Source: Protula sp. h YS-2021
Lineage: Eukaryota; Annelida; Polychaeta; Sabellida; Serpulidae
Direction: 5' to 3'
DNA: 64,000 bases
NCBI GenBank assembly: GCA_949752745.1
Contig: OX457026.1
Location: 37,986,723 to 38,050,722, forward strand
How positions within the stretch are numbered: position 1 is the first letter of the stretch; every line of letters begins with the position of its first letter. The translations under genes were made by a program, and so were the position numbers. Under the pieces are notes generated by a model. That model made no database searches. It worked only from the letters and a program-made list of their open reading frames with translations, and was not told the origin of the DNA. Below, piece by piece: positions 33,072 to 43,376 of the stretch.

Positions 33072-34103
33072 TTAAACTTTATACCAGTCTGGTTTTCGCT
33101 TAATTCTTGTTGATTTACGTAGTGTTGTGTTCCATTTATGTAACTGTGAAGGCAGTTCTGTTTCTTTGGAAATTTTGAAGTTTTCTATGGATCTAATTAC
33201 CCATTCGGGCTGTAAATCGTCTTCCCGAATATAAGCTGGTTTGAGTTGATTATGATGAACTATTCGAGTACTTCCTCTTGATTTTTCTTGAATTCTGTAT
33301 ACAACATCACTGATTATTTGGACTATGTAAAATGGTCCTGTCCACTGACATGACAGTTTCTTGCACTGATTTTTCTTGGTTGTCGGGTTCCAATAGTATA
33401 CTGGGTTTCCTAAACTGTATTGATGCTTCTTGAGACGGCCTAAGTAAACCTTGTGTCTGTGTTTAAAGGCCTTATCTAACGTTTCTCGGGCTATCTGATG
33501 TGATTCAGCTAAATAATCTTTTAGCTTAGCAACATACTCATCAACAGAGTATTCCCTGTAATTTGCTGTTCTGGGCGTAATAGCATCCAATGGCAATGAA
33601 ATTTCTCGGCCAAATAACATTTTGTTTGCTGTGAAACCAGTTGAAGAATGCTCTCTGCTTCTCAACGCTAATAGTAAATATGGCAAATAAATATCCCACT
33701 GATGAGGATCAAAGTTTTCTATCTTTGAAAGCATTTGTGTCAGACTGTGATTGATGATTTCTATGAATCCGTTTGATTCTGGACGACGGACTATTGCACT
33801 GAATTTCTCTATCTCAAACAATCTACACATTTCTTTGAAAATTTCCGACTGAAATTGTGTGCCGAAATCTGTGAAAATTTCTCTGGGTGCGCCGTACCGC
33901 GTAATCCATTGACTACAGAACTCATAAGCACAAGTCTCTGCTGTCATGTCCATGATAGCATAAGCTTCCACCCATTTGGTAAAGTAGTCTGCAACAACCA
34001 ATATGTATTTGTTGCCTTTGTAAGTTACTGGCAATGGGCCTAGAATGTCCATTCCTACTCGTTCAAAAGGATTTCCAACCAGATATCTCTTCAAATCAGC
34101 ACA
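33072..34103 (-). CDS. pol: Pol, integrase catalytic core and carboxy domain (after stop)
   Basis: About 340 residues in the same frame as pol but cut off from it by a TAA at 34104-34106. The rve-type core has the D,D-35-E triad: D in VGMDILGP, D in IFTDFGTQF and E in SNGFIEIINHSL. Next come LRSREHSSTGFTANKMLFGR and a chromatin-side domain with the GPY/F motif (CQWTGPFYIV), typical of Ty3/Gypsy. It ends STRIKRKPDWYKV with no chromodomain. It inserts cDNA into host DNA. Unless the stop is suppressed, this part is not joined to the zinc-binding HHCC domain upstream. Confidence 0.9.
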   Translation of the reverse strand, partial: CADLKRYLVGNPFERVGMDILGPLPVTYKGNKYILVVADYFTKWVEAYAIMDMTAETCAYEFCSQWITRYGAPREIFTDFGTQFQSEIFKEMCRLFEIEKFSAIVRRPESNGFIEIINHSLTQMLSKIENFDPHQWDIYLPYLLLALRSREHSSTGFTANKMLFGREISLPLDAITPRTANYREYSVDEYVAKLKDYLAESHQIARETLDKAFKHRHKVYLGRLKKHQYSLGNPVYYWNPTTKKNQCKKLSCQWTGPFYIVQIISDVVYRIQEKSRGSTRIVHHNQLKPAYIREDDLQPEWVIRSIENFKISKETELPSQLHKWNTTLRKSTRIKRKPDWYKV

Positions 34104-37100
34104 TTACGATTTCTTCGGGTTCTTTTTCTTCTGGCACTGTGTACAGGACTTGATCCAAAATGTAATGTCTTCAAGCATTTGCGGCCAGTAGTAACTGAAT
34201 TTGATTTTCTTATGCACCTTTTCAACACCTAAATGGCCTCCTGTCTTGGTATCGTGATAATATGCCATAATTTTCTTGCGATATTGCTTTGGTACGACTA
34301 TCTGATAACGAATGTCGTTTTTTAGAGAGAAAAACTTTCTATATAAGGTTCCCTCATGCAATACTAATGTTTGCCATTTAGCGAAAAGAGTCTTCACTAA
34401 CTCGTCATAATGTGCAATCTCTTCATATTCAGGTTTTTGTTGTGCTTTTAGAGCGTCTAAAACCACTTTGAACTCCTTTTCTTGGGCTTCTTTTAGTTCT
34501 TTTAACGTCCACGGCAAAGAAATATCCTGCTGTATGCAACGTACGACTTGCGTTTCTTCCCTAAGTGGACACGGCGAATTTTTAAACTCCTCTGTTGTGG
34601 GGTCACTGCAATCATATTTGCAGAAGCAATTCCTTAATCGACATCTACTAAGACTATCGGCATTGCCGATTTTACAACCTGGCGTATATTCGATGTCGAA
34701 ATCAAATTGTGAGAGTAATTCAAACCATCTCGTCAACTGAGGATTAACTTCTTTAAAATTTAACAGCCACTTTAAACTCTTATGATCTGTTTTCACCACA
34801 AACTTTGTGTCCATTAAATACATTCGAAAATGATTCACATGGTACACTATACTTAACAGCTCTTTTCTGGTGATGCAGTAATTTTTCTCCGTTTTGCTTA
34901 ATGATTTTGAGGAATAAGCTATAACTTTCTCTTCATCGTTCTGTATTTGACTTAGCACTGCCCCGATAGCAAAATTAGAGCTATCTGTTGTCAAGATATA
35001 TTGACCCTTTTCCATAGGCATAGACAGAATAGGCGCTGTCATAAGTTTCATCTTCAGTTCCGTGAAAGCGTCTTGTTGTTCTTTATTCCAACAGAATTTA
35101 ACATCCTTGTTTAGCAACTTATTCAATGGCGCTGCAATTCTAGCATAATTTCTGATAAATTTTCTATAATAATTTGTGAGTCCCAGAAATTGTCTCACTT
35201 CCTTATCTGATTTTGGCGTTTCAAATTCTTCTATGTCCCGTATCTTATCTGGATTTGTTTTTACTTCACCTCTGCCAATAATATATCCCAAATACAACAC
35301 TTCTGTTTTGAATAAATGGCATTTTTTTGGTTTGAGTTTGAGTCCAGCTGCTTGTAATCTTTTAAGTACTTCTTCTAAATTTTTCATGGTTTCGCTGATG
35401 GTTTTTCCATAAACCAAGATGTCATCCAAATATACCATTGCTATGCTCCAGTGGCAATTGTGAAGGACGTATTCCATCAGACGTTGAAAAGTAGACGGTG
35501 CTGTAACTAAACCGAAACTGAGTCTAGTCCATTCATATAAGCCGGAACGTGTTATAAAAGCAGTCTTTGGCCTAGAATCCGGATGAACTGGGATGTTCAT
35601 ATAACCCGCACTTAAATCAAGAGCGCAAAAATATCTCGCCTGTGATAAAGCGTCTATAGTTTGTCGTATTGGTGGAATAGGATGAGCGTCCTGAATTGTC
35701 ACTGCGTTAAGTTTCCTGTAATCGATACACATCCTGTATGTGTTATCCTTCTTCTTTATAAGTAAGACGTTGCTTGCCCACGGTGAATTTGAATGTTGAA
35801 TAAAACCTTTATTCAAATATTCTTCCACTTGTCGATCTATTTCCTCCTGTTGCTTCAACGGAAACGGTCTTAGTTTTTGCTTAATTGGCTGAACTCCTTC
35901 TTTTATGTTGATTTTATGTTGAGCCAGACTGGTAAAACCAATATCCATGTCGTTACGTGAAAATGCATCCACGTATTTTAATAGTAAAGATTTCAATTCC
36001 TCTCTCTGCTTCATGTTTAGATGAACGCAGGCTTCGTTAAACATTTTTCTTAGATGTTCAGGCAGATCTGTTAATTCAAATTCTGTGGTAGGATTGGTAT
36101 CTTCTGTAGATTTACATCTTTTCTCTGCGTCAACTTCTTCGGTAGTAGAATTGGTAACTTCCGTTTCAACAGAGTGTATCACAGATATAACTTCTGCTGG
36201 CTTAAGATAACCGCAAATAGTGTTAGGGTGAACTGTCACAGTATTTGAACTGCAATTTAAAACTCTAATGGGTACTAACTTCTCTCCATTCATAACCATG
36301 GACGCACATGGAATAACATTATATTTCTCTACAAAAGGTGCATATGGTTCTAACATCATAGGAATTGTAGACTTTGAGTCGGTTGAGCTGCTAGCATGTT
36401 TCACCTTCCCGAAAATGATGTACTCCTGCATAGGTTCAATCTCATATTTTCTACTTATAGATACTCTTTTCACTGCTGGTATTCCATCTATAACACAGCA
36501 TGGAACTTTGACGTCATCTAAATAAACCGAATTCTCACAAGTGTTCAGTTTACCATTCATGTCTTGCAACCATTTGAAACTTAAAATTACGCAGTCTGTA
36601 GGTATCTCTGCTACAAGAAAACTAACAACTCTCTTTGAATTTCCAAGTGTACAAGGAATCTCTAAATTTCCAAAAGTTTTCATCTCTTTTCCAGAGGCAT
36701 TTAATACACGACAATTGATATCTTTCAGAGTAAACTTCTTTTCCATTTCTGAACTGTCAAACAAAGATTTCGCTAATATATTGACTGATGCTCCAGTGTC
36801 TAGTAACATTGGAATAGGCTGTGACTGAAAACTTCCAAATAAATATATTCCTCTTGTTCTTTTGCCCAAAGATGTTAACTCTGCCCTACATTTCTTCAAA
36901 ACATCTGGATGAGTAAGTAATTTAATGGAGGGTTCTTCAGTAGTTTCCTGGATTAAATCTTGATCAAAATTAAATTTTGAAACATTTTCACAGTTTATCT
37001 GGTAGACAGTTTGTATATCATCTTTCTTCTTGTTTTCTTCCTCCATTGAATCCTTACACGGCCCTTTTGTTGAGTCTACTGGCTCTTCTGATCTCTCCCG

Positions 37101-37139
37101 CTTTCGGGCTTCGAAGCGGAAGTCATCGCGTTTAAACAT
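34104..37139 (-). CDS. pol: Pol polyprotein: protease, reverse transcriptase, RNase H, integrase HHCC
   Basis: 1,011 codons. The ATG at 37139 overlaps gag; the real entry is probably by -1 frameshift at 37130-37136. Order: aspartic protease (MLLDTGASVN, DTG at 114-116); reverse transcriptase with RMCIDYRKLN, LDLSAGYMNI, SFGLVTAPSTFQ and the catalytic YLDDILVYG (about residue 575); RNase H (LTTDSSNFAIGAVLSQ, TRKELLSIVYHV, KTDHKSLKWLL); integrase zinc-binding H-H-C-C (HDTKTGGHLGVEKVHKKI to CTQCQKKK). It stops at TAA 34104-34106, just before the integrase core, which continues in the same frame. All catalytic motifs seen are intact, so the stop is probably a single late mutation. Confidence 0.93.
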   Translation of the reverse strand: MFKRDDFRFEARKRERSEEPVDSTKGPCKDSMEEENKKKDDIQTVYQINCENVSKFNFDQDLIQETTEEPSIKLLTHPDVLKKCRAELTSLGKRTRGIYLFGSFQSQPIPMLLDTGASVNILAKSLFDSSEMEKKFTLKDINCRVLNASGKEMKTFGNLEIPCTLGNSKRVVSFLVAEIPTDCVILSFKWLQDMNGKLNTCENSVYLDDVKVPCCVIDGIPAVKRVSISRKYEIEPMQEYIIFGKVKHASSSTDSKSTIPMMLEPYAPFVEKYNVIPCASMVMNGEKLVPIRVLNCSSNTVTVHPNTICGYLKPAEVISVIHSVETEVTNSTTEEVDAEKRCKSTEDTNPTTEFELTDLPEHLRKMFNEACVHLNMKQREELKSLLLKYVDAFSRNDMDIGFTSLAQHKINIKEGVQPIKQKLRPFPLKQQEEIDRQVEEYLNKGFIQHSNSPWASNVLLIKKKDNTYRMCIDYRKLNAVTIQDAHPIPPIRQTIDALSQARYFCALDLSAGYMNIPVHPDSRPKTAFITRSGLYEWTRLSFGLVTAPSTFQRLMEYVLHNCHWSIAMVYLDDILVYGKTISETMKNLEEVLKRLQAAGLKLKPKKCHLFKTEVLYLGYIIGRGEVKTNPDKIRDIEEFETPKSDKEVRQFLGLTNYYRKFIRNYARIAAPLNKLLNKDVKFCWNKEQQDAFTELKMKLMTAPILSMPMEKGQYILTTDSSNFAIGAVLSQIQNDEEKVIAYSSKSLSKTEKNYCITRKELLSIVYHVNHFRMYLMDTKFVVKTDHKSLKWLLNFKEVNPQLTRWFELLSQFDFDIEYTPGCKIGNADSLSRCRLRNCFCKYDCSDPTTEEFKNSPCPLREETQVVRCIQQDISLPWTLKELKEAQEKEFKVVLDALKAQQKPEYEEIAHYDELVKTLFAKWQTLVLHEGTLYRKFFSLKNDIRYQIVVPKQYRKKIMAYYHDTKTGGHLGVEKVHKKIKFSYYWPQMLEDITFWIKSCTQCQKKKNPKKS

Positions 37140-38446
37140 GAAATCCTATTTTTGGAAGGGCACTCCCTTTGAAAATGTCCCTTTCCTCCACAATGATTGC
37201 AGACTAGAGAGCTGTAATCTCTGTTCTTTCTAGAACTCTCATCTTTTCTTCCCTCCTTTGGTTTTGCCATTTCTTTCAAATGTTGACAGATTTCATCCAA
37301 ATGTTCCTCATATTCCTCCTCATCGCAATCCTCATTTTCTTCATCACTATATACACTGATGTATTTTACAAAATCCTTCTTTACATCATTCCTGAAGCTC
37401 TTATAGCCTCCAAACTTTCTGTCTCTTCCATGGGTATCGTCAATAGTTTGGTAAGATTGAATAGCCTTTATAATGTCCTCTACACTAACCAAACTTCTTC
37501 TCTGGCTAGTCAAGAACTTTGATAATTCTCGATCTTTAATGCTTCCATACAGAGCTGTCGCCACAATTTCGTCAATAAATTTAGGTCTTTCTTGTGGAAA
37601 TGCTCGTCTAGCTAAATTCCTGAGCTTATCAGTATGCTCAACTATATCTTCGAATGAGCTGTATTTCTGAGAAAACAATAAAGCTCTGTAGTGATCTGTG
37701 TCTCTTGAACTGAAACGGTCATCTAATAATGAAATAACCTCTCTCCACGAAGCTTCCAACAGGCTAGGAAAGGAATCTGTGATGAAATTTCTTGATTTTG
37801 GGTCCAGTGCAGTACTTAATTCTAGCAGTTTCTCCTGGTCATCCCATTTTAAACTATGAGACATAAGCTCAAACTGATTTTTGAATGACCTCCATTCATC
37901 TTCCTTTCCAGAGAACTGTGGTAAGCGAAGTTTTGTTTTCATTTTCTCCCCTCTTTCACTGGAATTATAGTTGCCTCTTCCCCTTCTGTTTCCTCTACCC
38001 CTTCTAAATATATTTCTTGGAGTGCAACCTGGCGAAAATGTATCCTGTCTTCCGTTGTCTGAGTAATACTGGTCTCTGACATGGTTGTTTTGGTTAATAT
38101 AAGTGTCGGGTCTCATAACTGGCGTATTATCCTGCGAATTATGAAGATCGATCAATGGTATATCGTTACTACGACTTTGCCGTTCTCGGTTCCTTGCACG
38201 AACCTTTGGTCGAGTAATGTCATTTTCTGAATCATTGTCATTTTCCGAGTTTAATTCTCCTTCAATCTGTCGACGAATAGGGTTACTGGGATAAGTTTTC
38301 CCTCCTCTCAATTCGTGTGTATTAATCTTGTCAGGAACTGCATTGTCACCAGCTCCTTGTGCCTCTGCTCCCTGCTGTTCACTCATCTTGGTACTTTCTG
38401 TAGATCCAAGGATTGCCTGATACGCTCTTATAATTCTATACTTCAC
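37076..38446 (-). CDS. gag: Gag polyprotein
   Basis: 456 residues. The amino part is polar and Arg/Asn-rich. The middle (about 175-310), with DEWRSFKNQFELMSH, LLELSTALDPKSRNF and the downstream FSSRDTDHYRALL, matches Ty3/Gypsy capsid (retrotrans_gag-like). Near the end is one CCHC knuckle, CNHCGGKGHFQREC. It forms the virus-like particle and packages RNA. The last 64 bases overlap pol in the -1 frame, and the frameshift signal lies in this overlap. The start at 38446 is the first ATG of the frame (MKYRIIRAYQ); a later ATG (MSEQQGAEAQ) is also possible. Confidence 0.92.
   Translation of the reverse strand: MKYRIIRAYQAILGSTESTKMSEQQGAEAQGAGDNAVPDKINTHELRGGKTYPSNPIRRQIEGELNSENDNDSENDITRPKVRARNRERQSRSNDIPLIDLHNSQDNTPVMRPDTYINQNNHVRDQYYSDNGRQDTFSPGCTPRNIFRRGRGNRRGRGNYNSSERGEKMKTKLRLPQFSGKEDEWRSFKNQFELMSHSLKWDDQEKLLELSTALDPKSRNFITDSFPSLLEASWREVISLLDDRFSSRDTDHYRALLFSQKYSSFEDIVEHTDKLRNLARRAFPQERPKFIDEIVATALYGSIKDRELSKFLTSQRRSLVSVEDIIKAIQSYQTIDDTHGRDRKFGGYKSFRNDVKKDFVKYISVYSDEENEDCDEEEYEEHLDEICQHLKEMAKPKEGRKDESSRKNRDYSSLVCNHCGGKGHFQRECPSKNRISCLNAMTSASKPESGRDQKSQ
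37095..37136 (-). promoter_or_regulatory. -1 ribosomal frameshift signal at the gag-pol junction
   Basis: The minus strand carries the canonical slippery heptamer T TTA AAC at 37130-37136, set in the gag frame as UUA AAC. After a 7-nt spacer, CTTCCGCTT (37122-37114) can pair with AAGCGGGAG (37103-37095) as a 9-bp stem with one G-U pair and a 10-nt loop. Slipping at the heptamer enters the pol frame exactly (F-K-R-D-D...). Confidence 0.85.
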
Positions 38447-39357
38447 TAATGAATATTATAGAATTCAGAGTTAATATCGCAAGATTTTTCGAAATATTTC
38501 TTATTACTTTATAACTCAGTTACGAGTATTATAAAGCAAAGAAATTCCTTGAGAATATTTTCCTGTTACTCTATAACTCCGTGACGAGTATTATAGAATA
38601 ACTAAAATATCATTTAAAAGTATTTACTGATACGCTCTAAATATTTCACAACTCACTAATGAATATTGTAAAATAAAGAGCTAATATCGCAAAATTTTGT
38701 TATAATGTTGTACTGTTCTTTCCACTATCAATATACTCCACAATCGGATAATATATGACTGCGAGCTGAAATGGGTAAATTTTAAATAAAATTATTTGAC
38801 GATTTCAAAATGGAAATAATATGAACTTATTTCCTTGAAATTTTATCGGAGCCAGTCCTAACAGGCATTTACACGTCAATAATTCGCCATGTAATTCGGA
38901 TTTTCAAAAAAAAAAAAAATTATTTAAAGTAAAATACGAAGTACGACCTTTTTTTTTGTGGTGCAGCAAAAATTACACAACACCGCATTCGAAACGATAG
39001 AATTTGCGGAAAATGTTCTAATGTAAACAATGTCACTTTTACTTTAAATTATAGCACGTAAACGGTAAAATTTGAGTAGAAAATACAAATACTCAAAATA
39101 TTTTACTGTTTTCTTATCAACAGCGAAATAGAAGAAAAATTAGTTTCGGCGAACTAAGAAAATTTACGAGGTAAAAATCTTTGACAGTTTTCTGAGAAAA
39201 GAGAGCGATTGTCTGTTGAATACGTTCCACTTATTAAATGCAATCCTCATGAGGATATTGCGTAATAAGGAACTAATATTCCAGATATCCTACTCCTTCC
39301 TTTTCACATAAAAATCAAAGAAAACGACCGAAAATTGACCGTAAGCTGCCACCAAGT
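38447..39357 (-). other. 5' leader of the Gypsy element with short repeats
   Basis: No coding frame. About 38440-38700 holds three or four imperfect copies of a roughly 70-110-bp unit with CACTAATGAATATTATAGAA-like hairpin sequence. It could serve RNA packaging or translation; that is inference. Confidence 0.55.
39339..39354 (-). promoter_or_regulatory. Primer-binding-site candidate
   Basis: On the minus strand, TGGTGGCAGCTTACGG starts 3 nt after the 5' LTR. It begins with the TGG expected of a tRNA-primed site; I did not assign the tRNA. Confidence 0.5.
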
Positions 39358-39686
39358 TGTGACCTGTTGGTCTTTATACGAAAACAAGTTGCTACGAGGT
39401 AGCGGAGAATAATACTATTCAAATAAGAGATGATAAAATTTATTAAGCCAAACACATTAAATTGAACAATACAATAAAAAGGTTGTGACTAAGCGTTACG
39501 CGGAACGTAAACGAAGTGTACGTTACGGAGCTCGGACTGCAAAGCTCCTCGAGTTGCGTTGCGTCGCGCTTATATACTGCCGGTACGTCGTGTCGTTACG
39601 AAGCTGTCAATCACGTTATGCGAACTGTCGCTCCAGATGAGCGACCGTCAATCACGTACAACAAAGTAAACAATAACAATGTCACA
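39358..39686 (-). repeat. 5' LTR
   Basis: 329 bp, identical by eye to the 3' LTR. On the minus strand it has a TATATAAG promoter element at 39569-39576 and AATAAA at 39439-39444. Confidence 0.95.
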
Positions 39687-39751
39687 GTATGTAAGACAAA
39701 TAAGGGTAGACTCAATAAATAAGTTAAATGACTAGTTGCTTAATTATGAAT
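39687..39751 (+). repeat. 65-bp flanking duplication, right copy
   Basis: Matches 29111-29175 except for one base (AAGGGTAG here, AAGTGTAG there) and leads back into LINE sequence. Confidence 0.95.
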
Positions 39752-41720
39752 CTCTGAAGTTTATGATTCTACTGATGTAAGCTCTGCCTATTAAAATTTC
39801 ATTAATGTTGTTAAAATATTTAAGATGAACACTGTTTTTTCGTAAAAAAATAAAGTACTTCACGATAGTATTAACAAGCCATAGCTAAGTAGGGGAGTTC
39901 TGAAGTGCATAAGAAGGACAAATTACTTCCATAAAAAGTTTCTTAAGAATAAAAATGCAAAAAACTAAGCTAAATACAAAGCATACCGTAATATTTAACG
40001 AATAAAAAACGCTTTTGTGAAAAAATATTACAGTTAACGATCAGAGAAAAACTCAAATAGTGTAAAAGAAACTTGGCGTATACTTAATGAAATAATACGA
40101 AAGAAAAAATTAGTTACAGCTGTATCAGAATCTTTTGTTAATGACTATGGTGATCTCATCACAATTAAGATAACCATAATTAATCGTGTTAATAATTTTT
40201 TGTTGAATTAGGACAGATAATAGCTGATAGAATTGATTCTCCCAACAACGGTGCTAGTGCATTTGACTATCTTAGCATTCTAGTACTAACTCGATGTTTT
40301 ATCAGCCTTAGATGAAACTGAAGTTATTGACATAGTGCAGCAATGTAATAGTAAAAAATTATGAACTGTGAAATCTTGACATGAGTATTGTGAAACAAAT
40401 TATTCATAGTATTTCTAAACCATTTACGCATCTTTATAATCTCTCTTTTTCAAGCGGTGTATTTGCCGATAATATGAAAATTGCTAAAGCTGTTCCATTG
40501 TTTAAATCCGGTATTAGTTCAGTGTTCAAAAACTACAGGCCTGTATCGCTGCTACCTCAGTTTTCAAAAGTATTACAAAAAATATTTCATGTGCGTGTAA
40601 TAAAATGTGTTGAAGACAATAATTTACTAAGTAGCAGTTAGTATGGTTTTAGGAATAAAAGGTCAACATCTTTGGCATTAACGGATTTAGTAGAGGAAAT
40701 TACCGGAGCTATCGATGACAAGAAAACGACTACAGGCGTGTTTATAGATCTTCAAAAGGCATTCGATACTTTCGACCATGAATATTACTACAAAAACTTG
40801 AGCACAATGGAATAACAGGTATAGCTAATCAGTGGATTTGTAGTTATCTTACACACAGACGGCAATTTGTAAAATTTAATGATACAAATTCGGAAATGCT
40901 TCCAGTTGTATGTGGAGTACCCCAGGATTCCATTTTAGGTCCTCTACTTTTTATATTATATATTAATGATTTAACGAATGTTCTGATGTGCTGCAGTTTA
41001 TACTGTTTGCTGACGATACTAATTTGTTTTCTTCTGGTACTGATGTTGATAAACTTTGTCAAGACATTCATAGGGAATTAAAGAAACTTGATTTGTGGTT
41101 TAAGTTTAACAAATTATGACTTAATGCTAAGAAGACTAATCATATGATGTTTTCAAGTAGTCGGTTGTTAAATGTACCTATTATTAAAATCAACAATTGT
41201 TTTTTAGACCGAGTATATGTAACAAAATTTTTAGGTGTCTTAATTGATAGTAAGATCACATGGTCACATCATGTGTCAAATGTTAAACATAAGCTTTCAA
41301 AATGTGCGTCAGTTATTTATAAAGTTAGTTGCTTGTTAGACACTAAAGCACTTCGAACTTTGTATTGCTTATTGTTTTTACCGTACTTCTCATATTGTGC
41401 TGAAGTCTAGGGAACAGATTATAAAACCGTTACAGATTGTATTTTTAAACTTCAGAAAAGAGTGGTTTGAGCTACCCGTAAGGCAGGGAAATATTATCAC
41501 ACTAACGCACTCTCCCTGCAGCTTATCAAAGTTTTTATGACCTGGTAGATCTTAAAATTTCAATTGTTATGCTCAAAGCTTATCGTGATTGTCTTCCCGA
41601 GAATAGGCAACAAAGAGTTACCTTAAGAGACTTAACTAGTAAGTATAAGGTAAGAAGTACTGGCCAATTTAAAAACAATTTTCGCGTACATCAGTAAAAA
41701 GCTAAATGCTTTTCTGTTTT
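39752..41720 (+). pseudogene. LINE ORF2, reverse transcriptase part
   Basis: Continues the LINE after the Gypsy insertion. Broken frames carry the non-LTR reverse-transcriptase motifs in order: FKNYRPVSLLPQFSKVLQKI (about 40529), TGVFIDLQKAFDTFDH (about 40734), VCGVPQDSILGPLLFILYIN (about 40908), FADDTNLF (about 41008), VTKFLGVLIDSKITWSHHVS (about 41219) and RTLYCLLFLPYFSYCAEV. The FADD catalytic motif is present, but at least eight stops or frameshifts separate the pieces. The carboxy end fades by about 41700, before the (TTGA)n tail. Confidence 0.85.
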
Positions 41721-41920
41721 GTAAATTCATTAATTATGCTAACCTATGTAATGTTTTTTCGATTAGTTTATTTTAAGTAAATAATAGTAAAGGCGATGCT
41801 GCCTAAGGAAGTTTTGTAACTTATTGGAATCGCCTATTCTTTCTGTGCAAATTGATGAAATTGTTTTACTGTTTATGTTGATTTTCTTGAAATACTGTAT
41901 TGTTCAGATGAATAAGCCAT

Positions 41921-41941
41921 TGATTGATTGATTGATTGATT
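41921..41941 (+). repeat. (TTGA)n tail of the LINE
   Basis: Five copies of ATTG/TTGA at the junction between the first LINE and the next LINE fragment. Short tetranucleotide tails mark the 3' end of L2/CR1-like elements. Confidence 0.75.
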
Positions 41942-43366
41942 TTATATTGACACAACCACAAATTGGAATAAAATAGAAAGGATAACAACAGGAGAATATC
42001 CAAAAGAAATATCCATCGGACCATTAACACCTCTACCAAAACCAGGCAAACCTAAAGGTCCACCACAGAACCTACGGCCAGTGATACTTCTATCCGTCCT
42101 TAGAAAACTTCTAGCAATTTGTTTTATACGTAGAATTAGTGATAGACTTTTTACACATATAATCCCAGACACACAAGCTGCATATCGACCAGGAAGAAGT
42201 GCGACAGAACTCATATTCTCCTTCAAATTATTAACGGAGAAAGCGATAACTAGTGAAGATTACAATATACACTTGCTCATGCTAGACATTAGCAAAGCTT
42301 TTGACACTATTAAACGCGATATACTGATGGATGATCTCAAAGTAGTATTAGAATTAGATGAACTTTACCTGCTCAGTATTCTGCTAAGTAATATAAAACT
42401 TAGCATAAAAATAGGAAAAGAATATGGAAAATTCTTTTCAAGCACAATTGGCTCACCACAAGGAGATGGAGCTTCAGCTTTACTCTTCTTAACATACCTA
42501 GCCAATTCTATGAAAAGACAACCTGGTTTTGTGTTTGACAATTACAGCAATCCTTACTTTCTACTAGATCAACAATTTGCTGATAAGTTATGGATCTACG
42601 CTTAAAAGTGAAATAAATAAAATTGAAAATGAAACTACAAAATCACTCAAAAACAGAAATCTACAAATAAATGATTGTAAAACAGAAAAATACACTGCAA
42701 AAGCGGTAGCTTTGATTGGAAAAGCTGTAAACTAGTGGGTAGTTTACTTGGAACAGAAGAAGACATCAAAAGAAGAAAAACACTAGCGAATAATGCTTTT
42801 AATAAGCTGAAAACTGTATTAATCTCGAAACAACTAAATCTACATGCTAAGATCCGCGTCTTCAACGCATTAATCGAATCAATTTTCTTATACAACAGTG
42901 AAGTGTGGGGTCTTACTAAATGCCAAGAACAAGAAATAGACATTTTTCACCGCAAACTCCTAAGAACTATACTATCAATATGATATAGTGCTGGAAACTG
43001 GATTAGCAACGAAGAACTGTATAAAAAGACAAACCAAACACCGTGGTCTATTCTGATCAGAAAACGTCGCTGGAATTTCTTTGGACACGTCTGCAGATTA
43101 CCTGAAACGACACCAGCAAGTAGAGCTCTTAAAGAAGCAACTGAAACAGTAAAAAGACCTCCAGGAAGACAAAAAACAACATACCTGTCAACAATAAAAA
43201 GCGATCTACAAAATAAAGGAATCTACTCAATCTCACAAGCCAAAATATTAGCACAAAACCGTACTAGGTGGAGAGACTCTGCATAGAAACGTATAGAGCT
43301 TTGCTCTGAAAATGTATCCCGACGACGACTACGACGGATAACAACAGAATATGAACGTTTTATTTA
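41942..43366 (+). pseudogene. Second LINE, reverse transcriptase and carboxy domain
   Basis: A different non-LTR element, 5' truncated. One frame (to 42605) reads LTPLPKPGKPKGPPQNLRPV, LLMLDISKAFDTIKRDIL and TIGSPQGDGASALLFLTYLA. The expected Y-A-D-D site is degraded to FADKLWIYA and followed by stops. Later frames give RIFNALIES-like and ESIFLYNSEVWGL, then RRWNFFGHVCRLPETTPASR and TRWRDSA, the usual end of such ORF2 proteins. It is distinct from the upstream LINE in sequence and lacks intact catalysis. Confidence 0.8.
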
Positions 43367-43376
43367 AAAAAAACTA

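Larger units (their letters stand above)
29176..39686 (-). mobile_element. Ty3/Gypsy LTR retrotransposon with an extra zinc-finger gene
   Basis: A 10,511-bp element transcribed on the minus strand. The 329-bp LTRs (5' LTR 39358-39686, 3' LTR 29176-29504) are identical by eye, begin TGTGACA and end GGTCACA, so insertion was recent. Order from the 5' end: LTR, primer-binding-site candidate, a 0.9-kb leader with repeats, gag, a -1 frameshift, pol (protease, reverse transcriptase, RNase H, integrase with GPF motif), a 1,083-bp zinc-finger ORF where env may sit, a 2.1-kb non-coding tail, LTR. RT-RNaseH-integrase order places it in Ty3/Gypsy (Metaviridae). One in-frame stop in integrase suggests this copy is not autonomous. 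It sits in the ORF2 of an old LINE. Confidence 0.95.
23800..41941 (+). mobile_element. CR1/L2-like LINE split by two insertions
   Basis: An old non-LTR retrotransposon in three pieces: about 23800-24296, 27523-29175 and 39687-41941, roughly 4.3 kb without insertions. It has ORF1, then a PHD-like finger with an AP-type endonuclease, then reverse transcriptase, and ends in a (TTGA)n tail at 41921-41941, as in many L2/CR1-type elements. ORF1 is interrupted by the 3,226-bp element and ORF2 by the Gypsy retrotransposon. Many stops and frameshifts show it is dead. The clade is inferred from motifs only. Confidence 0.8.

Noticed and set aside
41942..42226. 94-codon minus-strand frame
   Set aside because: Antisense shadow of the second LINE reverse transcriptase.
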